Source of the DNA: Dictyobacter kobayashii
Lineage (GTDB): Bacteria > Chloroflexota > Ktedonobacteria > Ktedonobacterales > Ktedonobacteraceae
Direction: 5' to 3'
DNA length: 64,000 nt
NCBI RefSeq assembly: GCF_003967555.1
Contig: NZ_BIFS01000001.1
Location: forward strand, 496,001 to 560,000
The notes beneath the pieces are model-generated. The model saw nothing but the letters and a program-made list of their open reading frames with translations, searched no databases and was not told the DNA's origin. The translations under genes and the position numbers were made by a program. This document shows, one piece after another, positions 30,704 to 39,161 of the stretch; position 1 is the first letter of the stretch, and each line of letters starts with the position of its first letter.

Positions 30704-30846
30704 TTCAGAGCCTCTCTTCGAGCATCAATTGCCTGTGTAGTAGCATATGGGATATCTCTTACCTACTCGTCCTTATTCTAAGATGGACGGTATTATACAC
30801 CATGTGAGGTTACCTGTCACCCTTCTGGCGCTCGGACTTTTCTGAC

Positions 30847-30887
30847 TTTTAGCGGTGCTAGCGCTTAAAGTGATAGCACCGCTAAAA
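30847..30887. terminator. Hairpin between paaK and miaB
   Basis: A 14-bp perfect stem (30847-30860 with 30874-30887) with T4 and A4 at its base lies 6 bp past the paaK stop and 140 bp upstream of miaB. It is compatible with paaK termination. Confidence 0.6.
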
Positions 30888-30892
30888 AGTAT

Positions 30893-32239
30893 TTATTTTT
30901 TACGGCGGTCTTCGACGCGGGCACTGGCAGTTTTGGACTCGCCACCGGTGGCACGAGGAAGGCTATCCTGAGCGACAAGCTCGACTTTGGGAGTGTTGCC
31001 AGTAATCGATTTGACGGCGGCAGCCATACGCCCCTGTAGCGACTGGACACGTTCTGCGTCATCGAGGACACTCAAATCATTGACTTCGACTTTAAGGCCA
31101 AAGGTATCAAGATCATTTTTGCGATCGACGATAATGCGGAAGTTTGAGGCAGTCTCAGGGAACTGCACCAACGCGGCCTCAACCTGGCTCGGGAAAACAA
31201 TCAAGCCACGAATAGAGACGGCGTCATCACTGCGTCCTTTGATGGAAGCAATTTTAGGATGGGTACGGCCGCAGGCGCAGCGCTCCTCCCACCAGAGACG
31301 GGACAGGTCGCGGCTGCGATAACGGATCATAGCGGTCCCATCGCCAGTCAACCAGGTCCAGACCAGTTCACCATCTTTACCTTCTTCGACCGGCTCACCA
31401 GTTTCAGGATTGATGCACTCGACCAGGAAATTGTCGGCCCAGGCATGCATCCCATCGCGAACCTCACACTCGCAGGTCATACCAGGTCCAAGGAACTCAG
31501 TCATCCCGAACTCATCATAAGCGGTAATGCCAAAGAGATTCTCAATCTTCTGACGCGTCTCCCACGGCCAGGGCTCAGCACCAAACAGGCCGATCTTTAG
31601 TTGCGTATCTTTAAAATCCAGGCCCTGCTCGATCGCTTTATTGCCAACATAGAGACCAACGGAAGGGGTCATACAGAACGCTTTAACCCCGAAGTCCCGG
31701 ATAAAATCAAACATGCGCTCATATTGACGCGCATCGGAACCCATTGGGATAGACATCACATCCATAGCCATCGCGCCATAGTGGAAACCAAAGCCACCGG
31801 TCGGCAGACCATAACCGTAGCAGTTCATCAACACATCGCCAGGACGCAGGCCCACCATCCATAGCTCACGAGCATTCAACTCCGCCCAGTTCTGAATATC
31901 TTTTTTAGTCGCAAAGACCGGCACACTCTTACCGGTCGTCCCACTGGTCGCATGGAGTTGGAGCGCGCCCCCTTCACCACCAGCCGGACGCATAGCGGTA
32001 CCTAGCGGATACGCGGCCCGCACCGTCTTCTTCTCCAGGAAAGGAAGCTTACGAATATCATCTAAAGTACGAATATCAGAAGGCTTAACACCAGCCTCGT
32101 CATAGAGATTTCTATAAAATTGATTGTGCGTATAAGCGCGTTCAACAACTGCCTGAAGGCGTTCCAACTGCAAGGTCTGTAGTTTCTGCTTTGGAAGCGA
32201 CTCCATCTCCTCATTGAAGAACTTGCGATGACTTACCAC
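30893..32239 (-). CDS. paaK: Phenylacetate-CoA ligase family enzyme
   Basis: A protein of about 448 residues of the ANL superfamily. It shows the PaaK N-terminus (LQAVVERAYTHNQFYRNLYD), the P-loop HATSGTTGKSVPV, the GAEPWPWETRQ and YDEFGMTEFLGPG adenylate motifs, and the late SDDAVSIRGLIVFPSQVE lysine-loop region. PaaK activates phenylacetate with ATP and CoA; relatives use other aryl acids. Start GTG at 32237-32239 is chosen because GGAGGATATTCT precedes it. Other phenylacetate degradation genes are not in the window, so the substrate is open. Confidence 0.88.
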   Translation of the reverse strand: MVSHRKFFNEEMESLPKQKLQTLQLERLQAVVERAYTHNQFYRNLYDEAGVKPSDIRTLDDIRKLPFLEKKTVRAAYPLGTAMRPAGGEGGALQLHATSGTTGKSVPVFATKKDIQNWAELNARELWMVGLRPGDVLMNCYGYGLPTGGFGFHYGAMAMDVMSIPMGSDARQYERMFDFIRDFGVKAFCMTPSVGLYVGNKAIEQGLDFKDTQLKIGLFGAEPWPWETRQKIENLFGITAYDEFGMTEFLGPGMTCECEVRDGMHAWADNFLVECINPETGEPVEEGKDGELVWTWLTGDGTAMIRYRSRDLSRLWWEERCACGRTHPKIASIKGRSDDAVSIRGLIVFPSQVEAALVQFPETASNFRIIVDRKNDLDTFGLKVEVNDLSVLDDAERVQSLQGRMAAAVKSITGNTPKVELVAQDSLPRATGGESKTASARVEDRRKK

Positions 32240-32518
32240 AGAATATCCTCCAAATCCATATCTCAATCCCAGCAGGCAGCCAGTAGACTGGCCTATTGAC
32301 AATCCACTACATACAACATACGGGATATGATAGTATCAACATAGAAATATTTCGGCGCCCACTTTCACCAGGAAAAGGCGTCAATTGTCAAAATATATGT
32401 ATGCGTTACAAACAGCATATGCCTGGCAACCATTCTATCATGGTCACCTGATCCCGTCCATCATACGGTAGGAAAGTAGGAGTGGCGTGCAAAAGGATAT
32501 GCAGGAGTATTTTCACCT

Positions 32519-33172
32519 ATGACAGATACCATTCATGCCGTCATCTGGGATCTAGATGGCGTAATTATTGATAGTGCCGAGGAGCATAAGCGCTCCTGGT
32601 ATCGCCTGGCGGAAGAGGAAGGATTACCCTTCAGCGACCAGCAATTTCACGACACCTTTGGTATGCGCAACGATGCCATCATCCCAATCCTCTGGAATGT
32701 AACGGATAAGAAGCGCGTACAGGAACTGGCCGATAAGAAAGAGGCCTACTTCCGTGATTTCGTACGTGATACAGCCGCACCTCTGCCAGGAGCCATTGAA
32801 CTACTCAGTGCCCTGCGAGAGGCTGGCTATAAGCAAGCCCTGGCCTCCTCGACGCCGATCAAAAATATCGAAGTCATCAGCGAAGCCCTGGGACTAAAGA
32901 AATACCTCACCGCCCTCGTCTCGGGCGAGACCGTCCCACATGGCAAACCCGCCCCCGATGTTTTCCTCAAAGCCGCCGCCGAACTAAGCGTCGAGCCAGC
33001 ACACAGCCTGGTCATAGAGGACGCCGTCGCCGGGGTTCAAGCCGCTCACGCGGGAGGAATGTACTGCATCGCAGTCGCTGGAGAACGCGACCTCCCCGGA
33101 CTCAAAGCCGCCGAACTCATGGTCAAAGACCTCACCCAGGTCAACGTCGAAACCATACGCAACCTCGCTTGA
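32519..33172 (+). CDS. HAD hydrolase, beta-phosphoglucomutase-like
   Basis: A 217-residue HAD-IA phosphatase. Motif I is WDLDGVIIDS (nucleophile and acid/base Asp), motif II is ASSTPIKN, motif III Lys is in GKPAPDVF and motif IV is VIEDAVAGVQAA. A helical cap at about residues 18-85 suggests a small sugar-phosphate or related substrate. RBS AGGAG precedes the ATG. It is divergent from paaK and lies immediately upstream of the selC tRNA gene. Confidence 0.9.
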   Translation: MTDTIHAVIWDLDGVIIDSAEEHKRSWYRLAEEEGLPFSDQQFHDTFGMRNDAIIPILWNVTDKKRVQELADKKEAYFRDFVRDTAAPLPGAIELLSALREAGYKQALASSTPIKNIEVISEALGLKKYLTALVSGETVPHGKPAPDVFLKAAAELSVEPAHSLVIEDAVAGVQAAHAGGMYCIAVAGERDLPGLKAAELMVKDLTQVNVETIRNLA

Positions 33173-33239
33173 CAGGCGACCTGAAGCGTGGCATGATGAA
33201 GAGGTAGGTAGGTGGTGTATACTTACCTCACATCAACGT

Positions 33240-33334
33240 GGAGGTGTAGGGGCCCCGGTGGGTCTCACCGTCTTCAAAACGGCTGGGGGGCGCTCGGCGC
33301 GTTCCCCGGTGGGTTCGACTCCCATACGCCTCTG
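33240..33334 (+). tRNA. selC: tRNA-Sec (UCA anticodon)
   Basis: A 95-nt tRNA with an 8-bp acceptor stem (GGAGGTGT with ACGCCTCT, two G-T pairs) and discriminator G. The anticodon arm is CCGT-CTTCAAA-ACGG with anticodon TCA at 33274-33276. It has a long GC-rich variable arm, and the T arm is GTGGG-TTCGACT-CCCAT. The size, the long acceptor and variable stems and the TCA anticodon are diagnostic of bacterial tRNA-Sec. CCA is not encoded. selA, selB and selD are not in this window. The upstream region has TATACT at 33218 as a possible -10. Confidence 0.9.
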
Positions 33335-33913
33335 TTTATTTGAGCTTAATACATTCTTTTGCACCTATTACCTCATCGGTTTTGTGAATAAAGAAGAGGC
33401 GCTATCAATAGGTGTCTATGCAAATCAATGGTTGTAAAGGGGCGTTGCTACACAGTTGCTACAATATCAAAGACCGCTCAATGTAGCCTCTGGTAGGTTC
33501 AATCTTCAGACGCTTCTGCTTGTATGAGTGAAATGTGTGTATTTAGCATCTCTCGTATTCACTTGTTAGTGACAAATAGTGAGTGATTAGTATAGGTCAT
33601 CAATGACTGTAAGCGGGCATTGTTGTACGGCTACTGTTGTAAAATTGACAGGAAGCTTGCATCGATGCCCGCTTCGTTGTTTTTCTACGAACTCCTTAAC
33701 TAGCGTGGTGGGCAACTTTCTGAAACTTGTCACAAGAACATCATTTTTCTTTGTCCCTTTTAGCGAATGAGAGCACCCTGAGGGCATCTCCAAACTCGGA
33801 TGCCTTGTCAGGTTTGGAAATGCCCTAGAAAAGGCAGGAACATACTGTGATACAATTGTTCGGCTAAGGTGTTTTGAAACGCAGGTCAACGAGATAGAAA
33901 GAGCATTGAAGGC
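33335..33913. other. Gene-free junction with degenerate selC-like repeat and hairpins
   Basis: No convincing gene is seen. At 33492-33518 a 27-bp segment matches the selC 3' end (33308-33334) at 19 of 27 positions, mostly with transition differences. TATCAAAG with a TCA triplet lies about 50 nt upstream, so this may be a decayed tRNA-Sec copy. A separate 40-bp block at 33426 recurs imperfectly at 33601. A 10-bp inverted repeat lies at 33611-33620/33665-33674, and a hairpin with arms of about 15 bp and one mismatch at 33781-33826. This looks like scar tissue of past integrations. Confidence 0.5.
33492..33518 (+). repeat. Degenerate copy of the selC 3' end (att-like)
   Basis: A 27-bp match to the T arm and acceptor end of tRNA-Sec, 184 bp downstream, with identical outer parts (GGT.GGTTC and ACGC.TCTG). 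Duplicated tRNA 3' ends are the usual trace of integrase-mediated insertion into tRNA genes. The similarity is partial (about 70%), so this is suggestive only. Confidence 0.4.
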
Positions 33914-34750
33914 ATGCCAGCACCATTACCACAACCTGAAAGCACTGTTCCTATCCTTGTTTTATCACCACGTTATTCAGAGGATTCGCGCGTTTTGCGG
34001 CGAGCGGCGTTGCAAGTGGGCTGGCATGTTGAGCGTCTGGGTGGCTGGGATGTGCCTGAACGCCTTTTCCTGCGCAAGCTGATCTTTTCAGGGGAAATTG
34101 GCTATACACCAGTCGTTGCGCACAAGCTTTCCTGGGCACTTCTCGATGCCTCTCCTGACTGGCTGCCCTCCCTTTCCTGGAACTATCGTCAGCGCACTAT
34201 TGAATGGAAAACGCTCGCGGACGCGCGCCAGCTCACCAGCCCTGCTTTTATCAAACATGCCACCGGCAAAGCCTTTGCGGCCGGGGTATACGCTTCGGGC
34301 GCAGATCTCCCACAGACCAGCCAGAGTCTGTCTAAGGCTACGCCTGTCCTGATTGCCGAACCGGTCCACTGGGAGATTGAATTCCGCTTTTTTGTCCTTG
34401 AGCGGCGCGTGATGACCTTCTCATCATACTGGCATGGTGGCCGATCCACACGCCTCTCAGATGGCAGTTGGCAAGCTTGGCCAGCGGAAGCAGAAGAAAC
34501 ACAGGGCTTCCTCCAGACTCTGCTTGCTGATCCGACTGTGCAGATCCCTCCTGCCATTGTTATCGACATCGGTAAAATACGCGGGCGCGGCTGGGCAGTG
34601 ATCGAGACGAATGCTGCCTGAGCTGCTGGCATCTATAGCTGTGATCCCCTCCAGATCCTGCCCGTCCTCGCTCGCGCCTGTGTGAGGCGTTCTGACCTCT
34701 CGGCCGATGATGCCCATTGGGAATGCAATCGCAATGCCAAGCGCACGTGA
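33914..34750 (+). pseudogene. ATP-grasp domain protein with in-frame TGA
   Basis: The first 235 codons encode an ATP-grasp-type protein of the DUF4343 kind (FIKHATGKAFAAGVY, EPVHWEIEFRFFVLERRVM, the Mg/ATP motif IDIGKIRGRGWAVIETNAA). Then comes TGA at 34619-34621. The same frame continues past the TGA for 42 codons with clearly homologous sequence (AAGIYSCDPLQILPVLARAC) and ends at TGA 34748-34750. Relatives usually carry Trp at this point, so TGG to TGA mutation or base error is likeliest. Recoding is conceivable only because selC lies 1.3 kb away. An IS element abuts the end. Confidence 0.65.
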
Positions 34751-34821
34751 GAAACTGGCCGCTTGGAGAGGAAATCGAAAAACACAAACGAGGCCCGTTT
34801 CCTCGTCATGGAGATCAGTGG

Positions 34822-35897
34822 ATGACACCTCCACTCGAAAACGTAGAGGCACCAGTGCCCCCACCAGCCTATCATCGTGCACAAGCCCGACTCAGCCCAG
34901 CCCTACACATCGATGCTTTGACCCTGATCAACACCTTGCATCTGCTTGCTAACTGTCGTCTGGCCGTGCATCTAGCACATCGCCGCTGTCCTCCTCCATT
35001 GCCAACAGGTGCAGGAGGAGCGCCTCGGGCTTACAGCGAAGAGCCTTTGCTCCTCATCGCACTCTTGCGTACGCTCTGGCGGCTTTCCTATCAAGATATG
35101 CACGACTGGTTACGTGGCTGGCCTGCTCTCGCTCTTGCGTGTGGTTTGCCGCTGGACAAGCATGGTCATCCTCGCGTCCCTTGTCCCTCTCAACAGTGGA
35201 AGCGCAGCCATCGCGCCGGGGCACCGTTGCCGGAAGCGCTGTTTGTGCTGACAGTCTTGACTGCTCTCCGTCGTCGGCTCATAGGGGCACGCGATCTCAT
35301 CATCGATAGCGCGCCCATCCTTGCCTGGCGTCGTGCTGATCCTGATGCTGCCATTGGCCATGCTCCGGCGCAGCATCCTCGCCCGCTCTTACGTGTCTAC
35401 CGTGTCCATACGCTGATCTGTCGTGGATCAGGCTTACCACTTTTTTTTCTCCTTTCTCCGGCCAATGTTCATGATGCTCCTTTGCTCAACCCCTCTTGGC
35501 GTGGGCTGTGCAATTGTATCAGATCCGTCCGCACTTTATTCGCCTGGACGCTGCCTATTGGGGTTTGAAGCTCATCGCCTGGATTTATACTACCTTGGGT
35601 GCGGTTGCAGTAATTCCCTGGAATCCTAAACGCCAGAAAAATCGCTTCTGCTTGCCTCCTACTTGGACAAAGGAAGATTTAGGAAAGCGCAGTGGTATCG
35701 AACGCTTCTTTGGCCGCGTTTTCCTCTTCTTTCGTTTGCAACGACCTCCTCTCGCTGGTTGGTCCACCATCGCTCGGCAGGTCGCCTTGACCTACACCGC
35801 TACCATCATCGTGGCTTTGGCCGCTCAACATGCTGGTCGTCCTGATCTCATCCGCTCTCCTAAACGCGTTTTAGCTCATCTTTGGGAGGGACTATGA
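34822..35897 (+). CDS. IS4/IS5-like DDE transposase (one-base frameshift)
   Basis: A transposase of about 358 residues. The N-terminal domain resembles IS5-type (YSEEPLLLIALLRTLWRLSY). First Asp is in LIIDSAPILAW, second Asp in FIRLDAAYWGLK and the Glu in SGIERFFGRVFLF. The frame breaks in the C4 run at 35490-35493; one extra C restores it. Start ATG 34822 follows GGAGATCAGTGG. It directly follows the ATP-grasp gene. Terminal inverted repeats could not be fixed by eye. Confidence 0.75.
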
Positions 35898-36983
35898 GTT
35901 AGGAAGCGCGATGTCCGTAGCGGACAGGGAAGCGGATGAAAATGTGTCATACTGGCCAGGGGAGCCAGCGAGACGAGATCGTGGCATTTTGATGCTTTTA
36001 GCTCGATTAGGAAGCTGATCCTGGTGCGTTCCCGTAAGGATGACTGTTGCCCCGAGTGTTCGGTGAGCACGCAGGCGAAACTGGTGTTTCCCTCGCACCT
36101 CTCGCAGGTTGCCCGGAAAGGAATACACGGTATGCAAGTCCTGTATCCGCGCTGCTGTGGTTTGGATATCCACAAAAAGACAGTCGTGGCCTGCGTGCTG
36201 CTGACCGACCTGGATGGCGCGATCCGTCGGTTTGTACGCACCTTTGGGACCATGACCGCAGATCTGTTGTCGTTGGGCGACTGGCTGCGTCTCCACGAGG
36301 TGACTCATGTCGCCATGTGACGCCCGTAAGAGGCATTCAACGTAGTAGGAGACAATCCTCACTCCTGTGGGAAAGGAGTGTGCCCAGCATCTCACCAAGC
36401 GGACGAAAGGTCGCTTAGGACCATAGTATGATGCGAAAAGGGAGAACGAAGACGCCATCACGTCCGCGCGTCTCTCAGGGCAAGCTCGACATGGTGAAAG
36501 CTAGACAGCCTGAACCCTAGAACCAAGCGGATTGCATGTGGTCGGGTGGGAAAGATGGTGACACCCACTCTCCTCTGGACAGAGATGAGTCCATGGCACA
36601 TCTCTGTTCCCACCCAGAGGACGCAGCCCGAATAACGGGACAACGGTTCAAACGGGGCACCTACATCGAGTGCATCTATCTGAATGCTAAACGGGGATGG
36701 TCCGAGTCTGAATGCAAGAACCCAATGAAGGGAACAGGCTATGGCGGCAGCGCCTGAAAATCAGACCAGATCATGGAGCGCTCATAGTAGTCGGTGGAGT
36801 GACGTCCACTCAAGGAATGCTGGAAAGCAGCATACAGGGCGAAGGGGCGCAGGTTTTCCAATTGCAAGAAAGAACAGAGGAGCTATTAAAGACGGTGTAT
36901 ACTCGAGCCGGAATAGAATTGACCGACCCCCAAGAAGGCGGTATTCTGAGGAAAATCAAAAAACACAACCTCAGGAGACCGAC

Positions 36984-38231
36984 ATGCTCAGGAGTCAGAC
37001 CGTGAATACAATACACGATTTACATCAACAAGGGAAGACGGTTCAGGAAATTGCCCAGAAATTGGAGATTTCGCGGACCACTGTGCGCAAATATCTTGCC
37101 CATCCAGAAGCGGTGATCCCGAAACCACGCCCGCCTCGGCCTTCAAAGCTTGATCCATTCAAAGAACAGATTACGCGTTGGGTGATGGAAGATCATTGCA
37201 TCAATTGTGAAGTGATCTACGCACGATTACAGCCGATGGGGTACACCGGCGGGATCAGCATCTTGAAGGAGTTCGTCCATCCCCTCCGCCCGGTGGTGGC
37301 AGGACATGCGCCCGTGCAACGCTATGAAACCGAGCCAGGCCACCAGGTCCAATTTGATTGGGGCGAGTTCACGTATGAACAGGAAGGCATCATCCATAAA
37401 TTCTATGGCTTTACCGCGGTGTTGGGCTATTCGCGCATGCGCTTTGTGACCTTTGTGAAGCGCTGCGATACTCCAACGCTCATTCGCTGCTTGATGGAGG
37501 CGTTTGAATACTTCGGAGGCTGACCCGGTCTGCGCTGACTGACCGCATGAAAAGCGTGTTGCTCGAAATGCAGGAGAACAAACCTCGTTGGAATCCTCGC
37601 TTTGCTGACTTCATGGTCTCCATTGGGTCACCGCCCGCGTCTGCAAGCCTTACACCCCACAGACGAAAGGCAAGGTCGAGCGCACCGTGAGTTATGTGAA
37701 GCAGAGCTTTTGGGCCGGGGTGACTTTCACCGATCTCGATGATCTCAATCGCCAGGCCCATCGCTGGTGTGAGCGCATCAATTCCCGCGTGCACCGCACG
37801 ACTCATGCTCGCCCGGTCGATCGTTTGGAGGTGGAGAAGCTCCAGCCCTTGCCTCAAGCCTTTGCCTGGAGCGCTTTGCCACCGAAGAACGCAAAGTCAC
37901 CTGGGATGGCTATGTCTCCTACGATGGCGTGCTCTACGGGTTGCCAGGCACGCTGCATCTGGCCGGAACCACAGTGCAGGTTCGTGAACGCAAGGGTGTG
38001 CTCACGGTTTGGTCGCAGGGCCAAGAGGTGTTCGCCATCGAGAAGCGTCCTCGCTCACAAGAGAGTGTGCCGCATCCAGAGCAATGGACGGGTATTCCCT
38101 CAGCCTCGGCGATCCGACGAGCAGGAGCACCCTTAGGCCACCAACAGCAGGCACCACAGGTGCAAAGCCGGGCCCTGGCCGAGTATGACCAGTATTGTGG
38201 CGTGTCGGCCGGAGCGGAGGTGGGAGCATGA
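36984..38231 (+). CDS. istA: IS21 transposase IstA (three one-base frameshifts)
   Basis: The product starts MLRSQTVNTIHDLHQQGK with an N-terminal helix-turn-helix (QEIAQKLEISRTTVRKYL). The rve-type DDE core has Asp in HQVQFDWGEF, Asp in LTDRMKSVLLE and Glu in TKGKVERTVSYV. Breaks at about 37520, 37625-37627 and 37868 each need one extra base to restore about 415 residues. It ends in GTGGGAGCATGA, overlapping the istB start. RBS AGGAG precedes the ATG. It works with IstB in transposition. Confidence 0.82.
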
Positions 38232-39022
38232 AGTCAATCACCGCGTACAAGCAACTGAACTTGACCCACCTGCAAACGGCGTTACCCCAGTTACTGGAAA
38301 CGGCCCGGCGAGAACAATGGACGTATGAAACCATGGTGGAGCGAGCCTTGGGCGCAGAGCTGGATGGCCGCGAGCAAAAAGCCACAGCTCGCCGTCTCAA
38401 GGCTGCACGCATTCCCAGCAAAAAAACGGTGGAGGGTTTCGATTTTTCGTTCCAACCCTCGCTCTCCGAGCGGCGCATCCGGGAGTTGGCCGATCTGTCC
38501 TTTGTGCGGACCTGCACCAATGTGATCTTTCTCGGCCCTCCGGGAACGGGCAAGACGCATTTGAGCCTGGCTCTAGCCAATCGGGCACTGGCAGAGGGAC
38601 ACAGCGTCCTGTTTACGACGCTGGCGGAACTGGCTCAGTCCCTGGAGAGTGCCTCGCATCCTGGTCTCATGCGTCAGCGCCTGCGGCGCTACATTGCGCC
38701 CAGTTTGCTCATCATTGATGAGGTGGGCTACACCAGGCTCACCGCCGAACAGGCTCATCACTTCTTTGAGTTGGTGGCAGCCCGCTATGAGCACGGCTCC
38801 ATTATCCTGACGTCCAATACCAGCTTTACTGGCTGGGGAGCGTTACTGGGGGATGAGGTACTGGCGACGGCTTTGCTTGACCGGCTCCTGCATCATGCAG
38901 AGGTCATCGCCATCAATGGGAGCAGTTACCGCATGAAGGAGCGCCGAACAGAGAGCCGAACCCCCTCAACCTTGTCAGACACAGCACGACATGCCGCCGG
39001 CGATTTGCCCACCGGCGTGTAG
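38228..39022 (+). CDS. istB: IS21 helper ATPase IstB
   Basis: An intact 264-residue AAA+ protein. Walker A is GPPGTGKTHLSLAL, Walker B is SLLIIDEVGY, the sensor segment is ILTSNTSFTGW and the arginine region is near RLLHHAEVI. It starts MKSITAYKQLNL at 38228 behind GGAGGTGGGAGC, overlapping the istA stop by four bases. IstB loads and regulates IstA at target DNA. The C-terminal tail is slightly extended and low-complexity. Confidence 0.9.
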   Translation: MKSITAYKQLNLTHLQTALPQLLETARREQWTYETMVERALGAELDGREQKATARRLKAARIPSKKTVEGFDFSFQPSLSERRIRELADLSFVRTCTNVIFLGPPGTGKTHLSLALANRALAEGHSVLFTTLAELAQSLESASHPGLMRQRLRRYIAPSLLIIDEVGYTRLTAEQAHHFFELVAARYEHGSIILTSNTSFTGWGALLGDEVLATALLDRLLHHAEVIAINGSSYRMKERRTESRTPSTLSDTARHAAGDLPTGV

Positions 39023-39161
39023 TCAACCGGCGTTCACGATGTCGGCGTTGGGATCGCCTGGATTCCGGCGCGGTTTGGTCGGCGTTTTCATCGCTGACGT
39101 TCTCAACGTTTGTTTTTTACCGTTCGTTTGATTGGGGCGACCAATTCCAAATCGGCTCGTC

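Larger units (their letters stand above)
36860..39146 (+). mobile_element. IS21-family element inside the group II intron (approximate ends)
   Basis: istA and istB lie in the canonical overlapping order and account for 36984-39022. The ends are estimates. A 6-bp CCAATT at 36858-36863 and at about 39141-39146 is a candidate target duplication. GAATTGACCGACCCCC at about 36916 is related in inverted orientation to the sequence just after 39120. Neither pairing gives a clean TG...CA terminus, so boundaries need comparison with intact copies. Confidence 0.6.

Noticed and set aside
33587..33889. A 100-codon open frame on the minus strand downstream of selC
   Set aside because: No recognisable domain, no ribosome site, and it overlaps imperfect repeats and hairpins; it is more likely non-coding scar sequence.
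37519..37521. In-frame TGA in istA as a possible selenocysteine codon
   Set aside because: One added base at 37520 restores the conserved frame directly, and the same one-base pattern recurs twice more in the gene.
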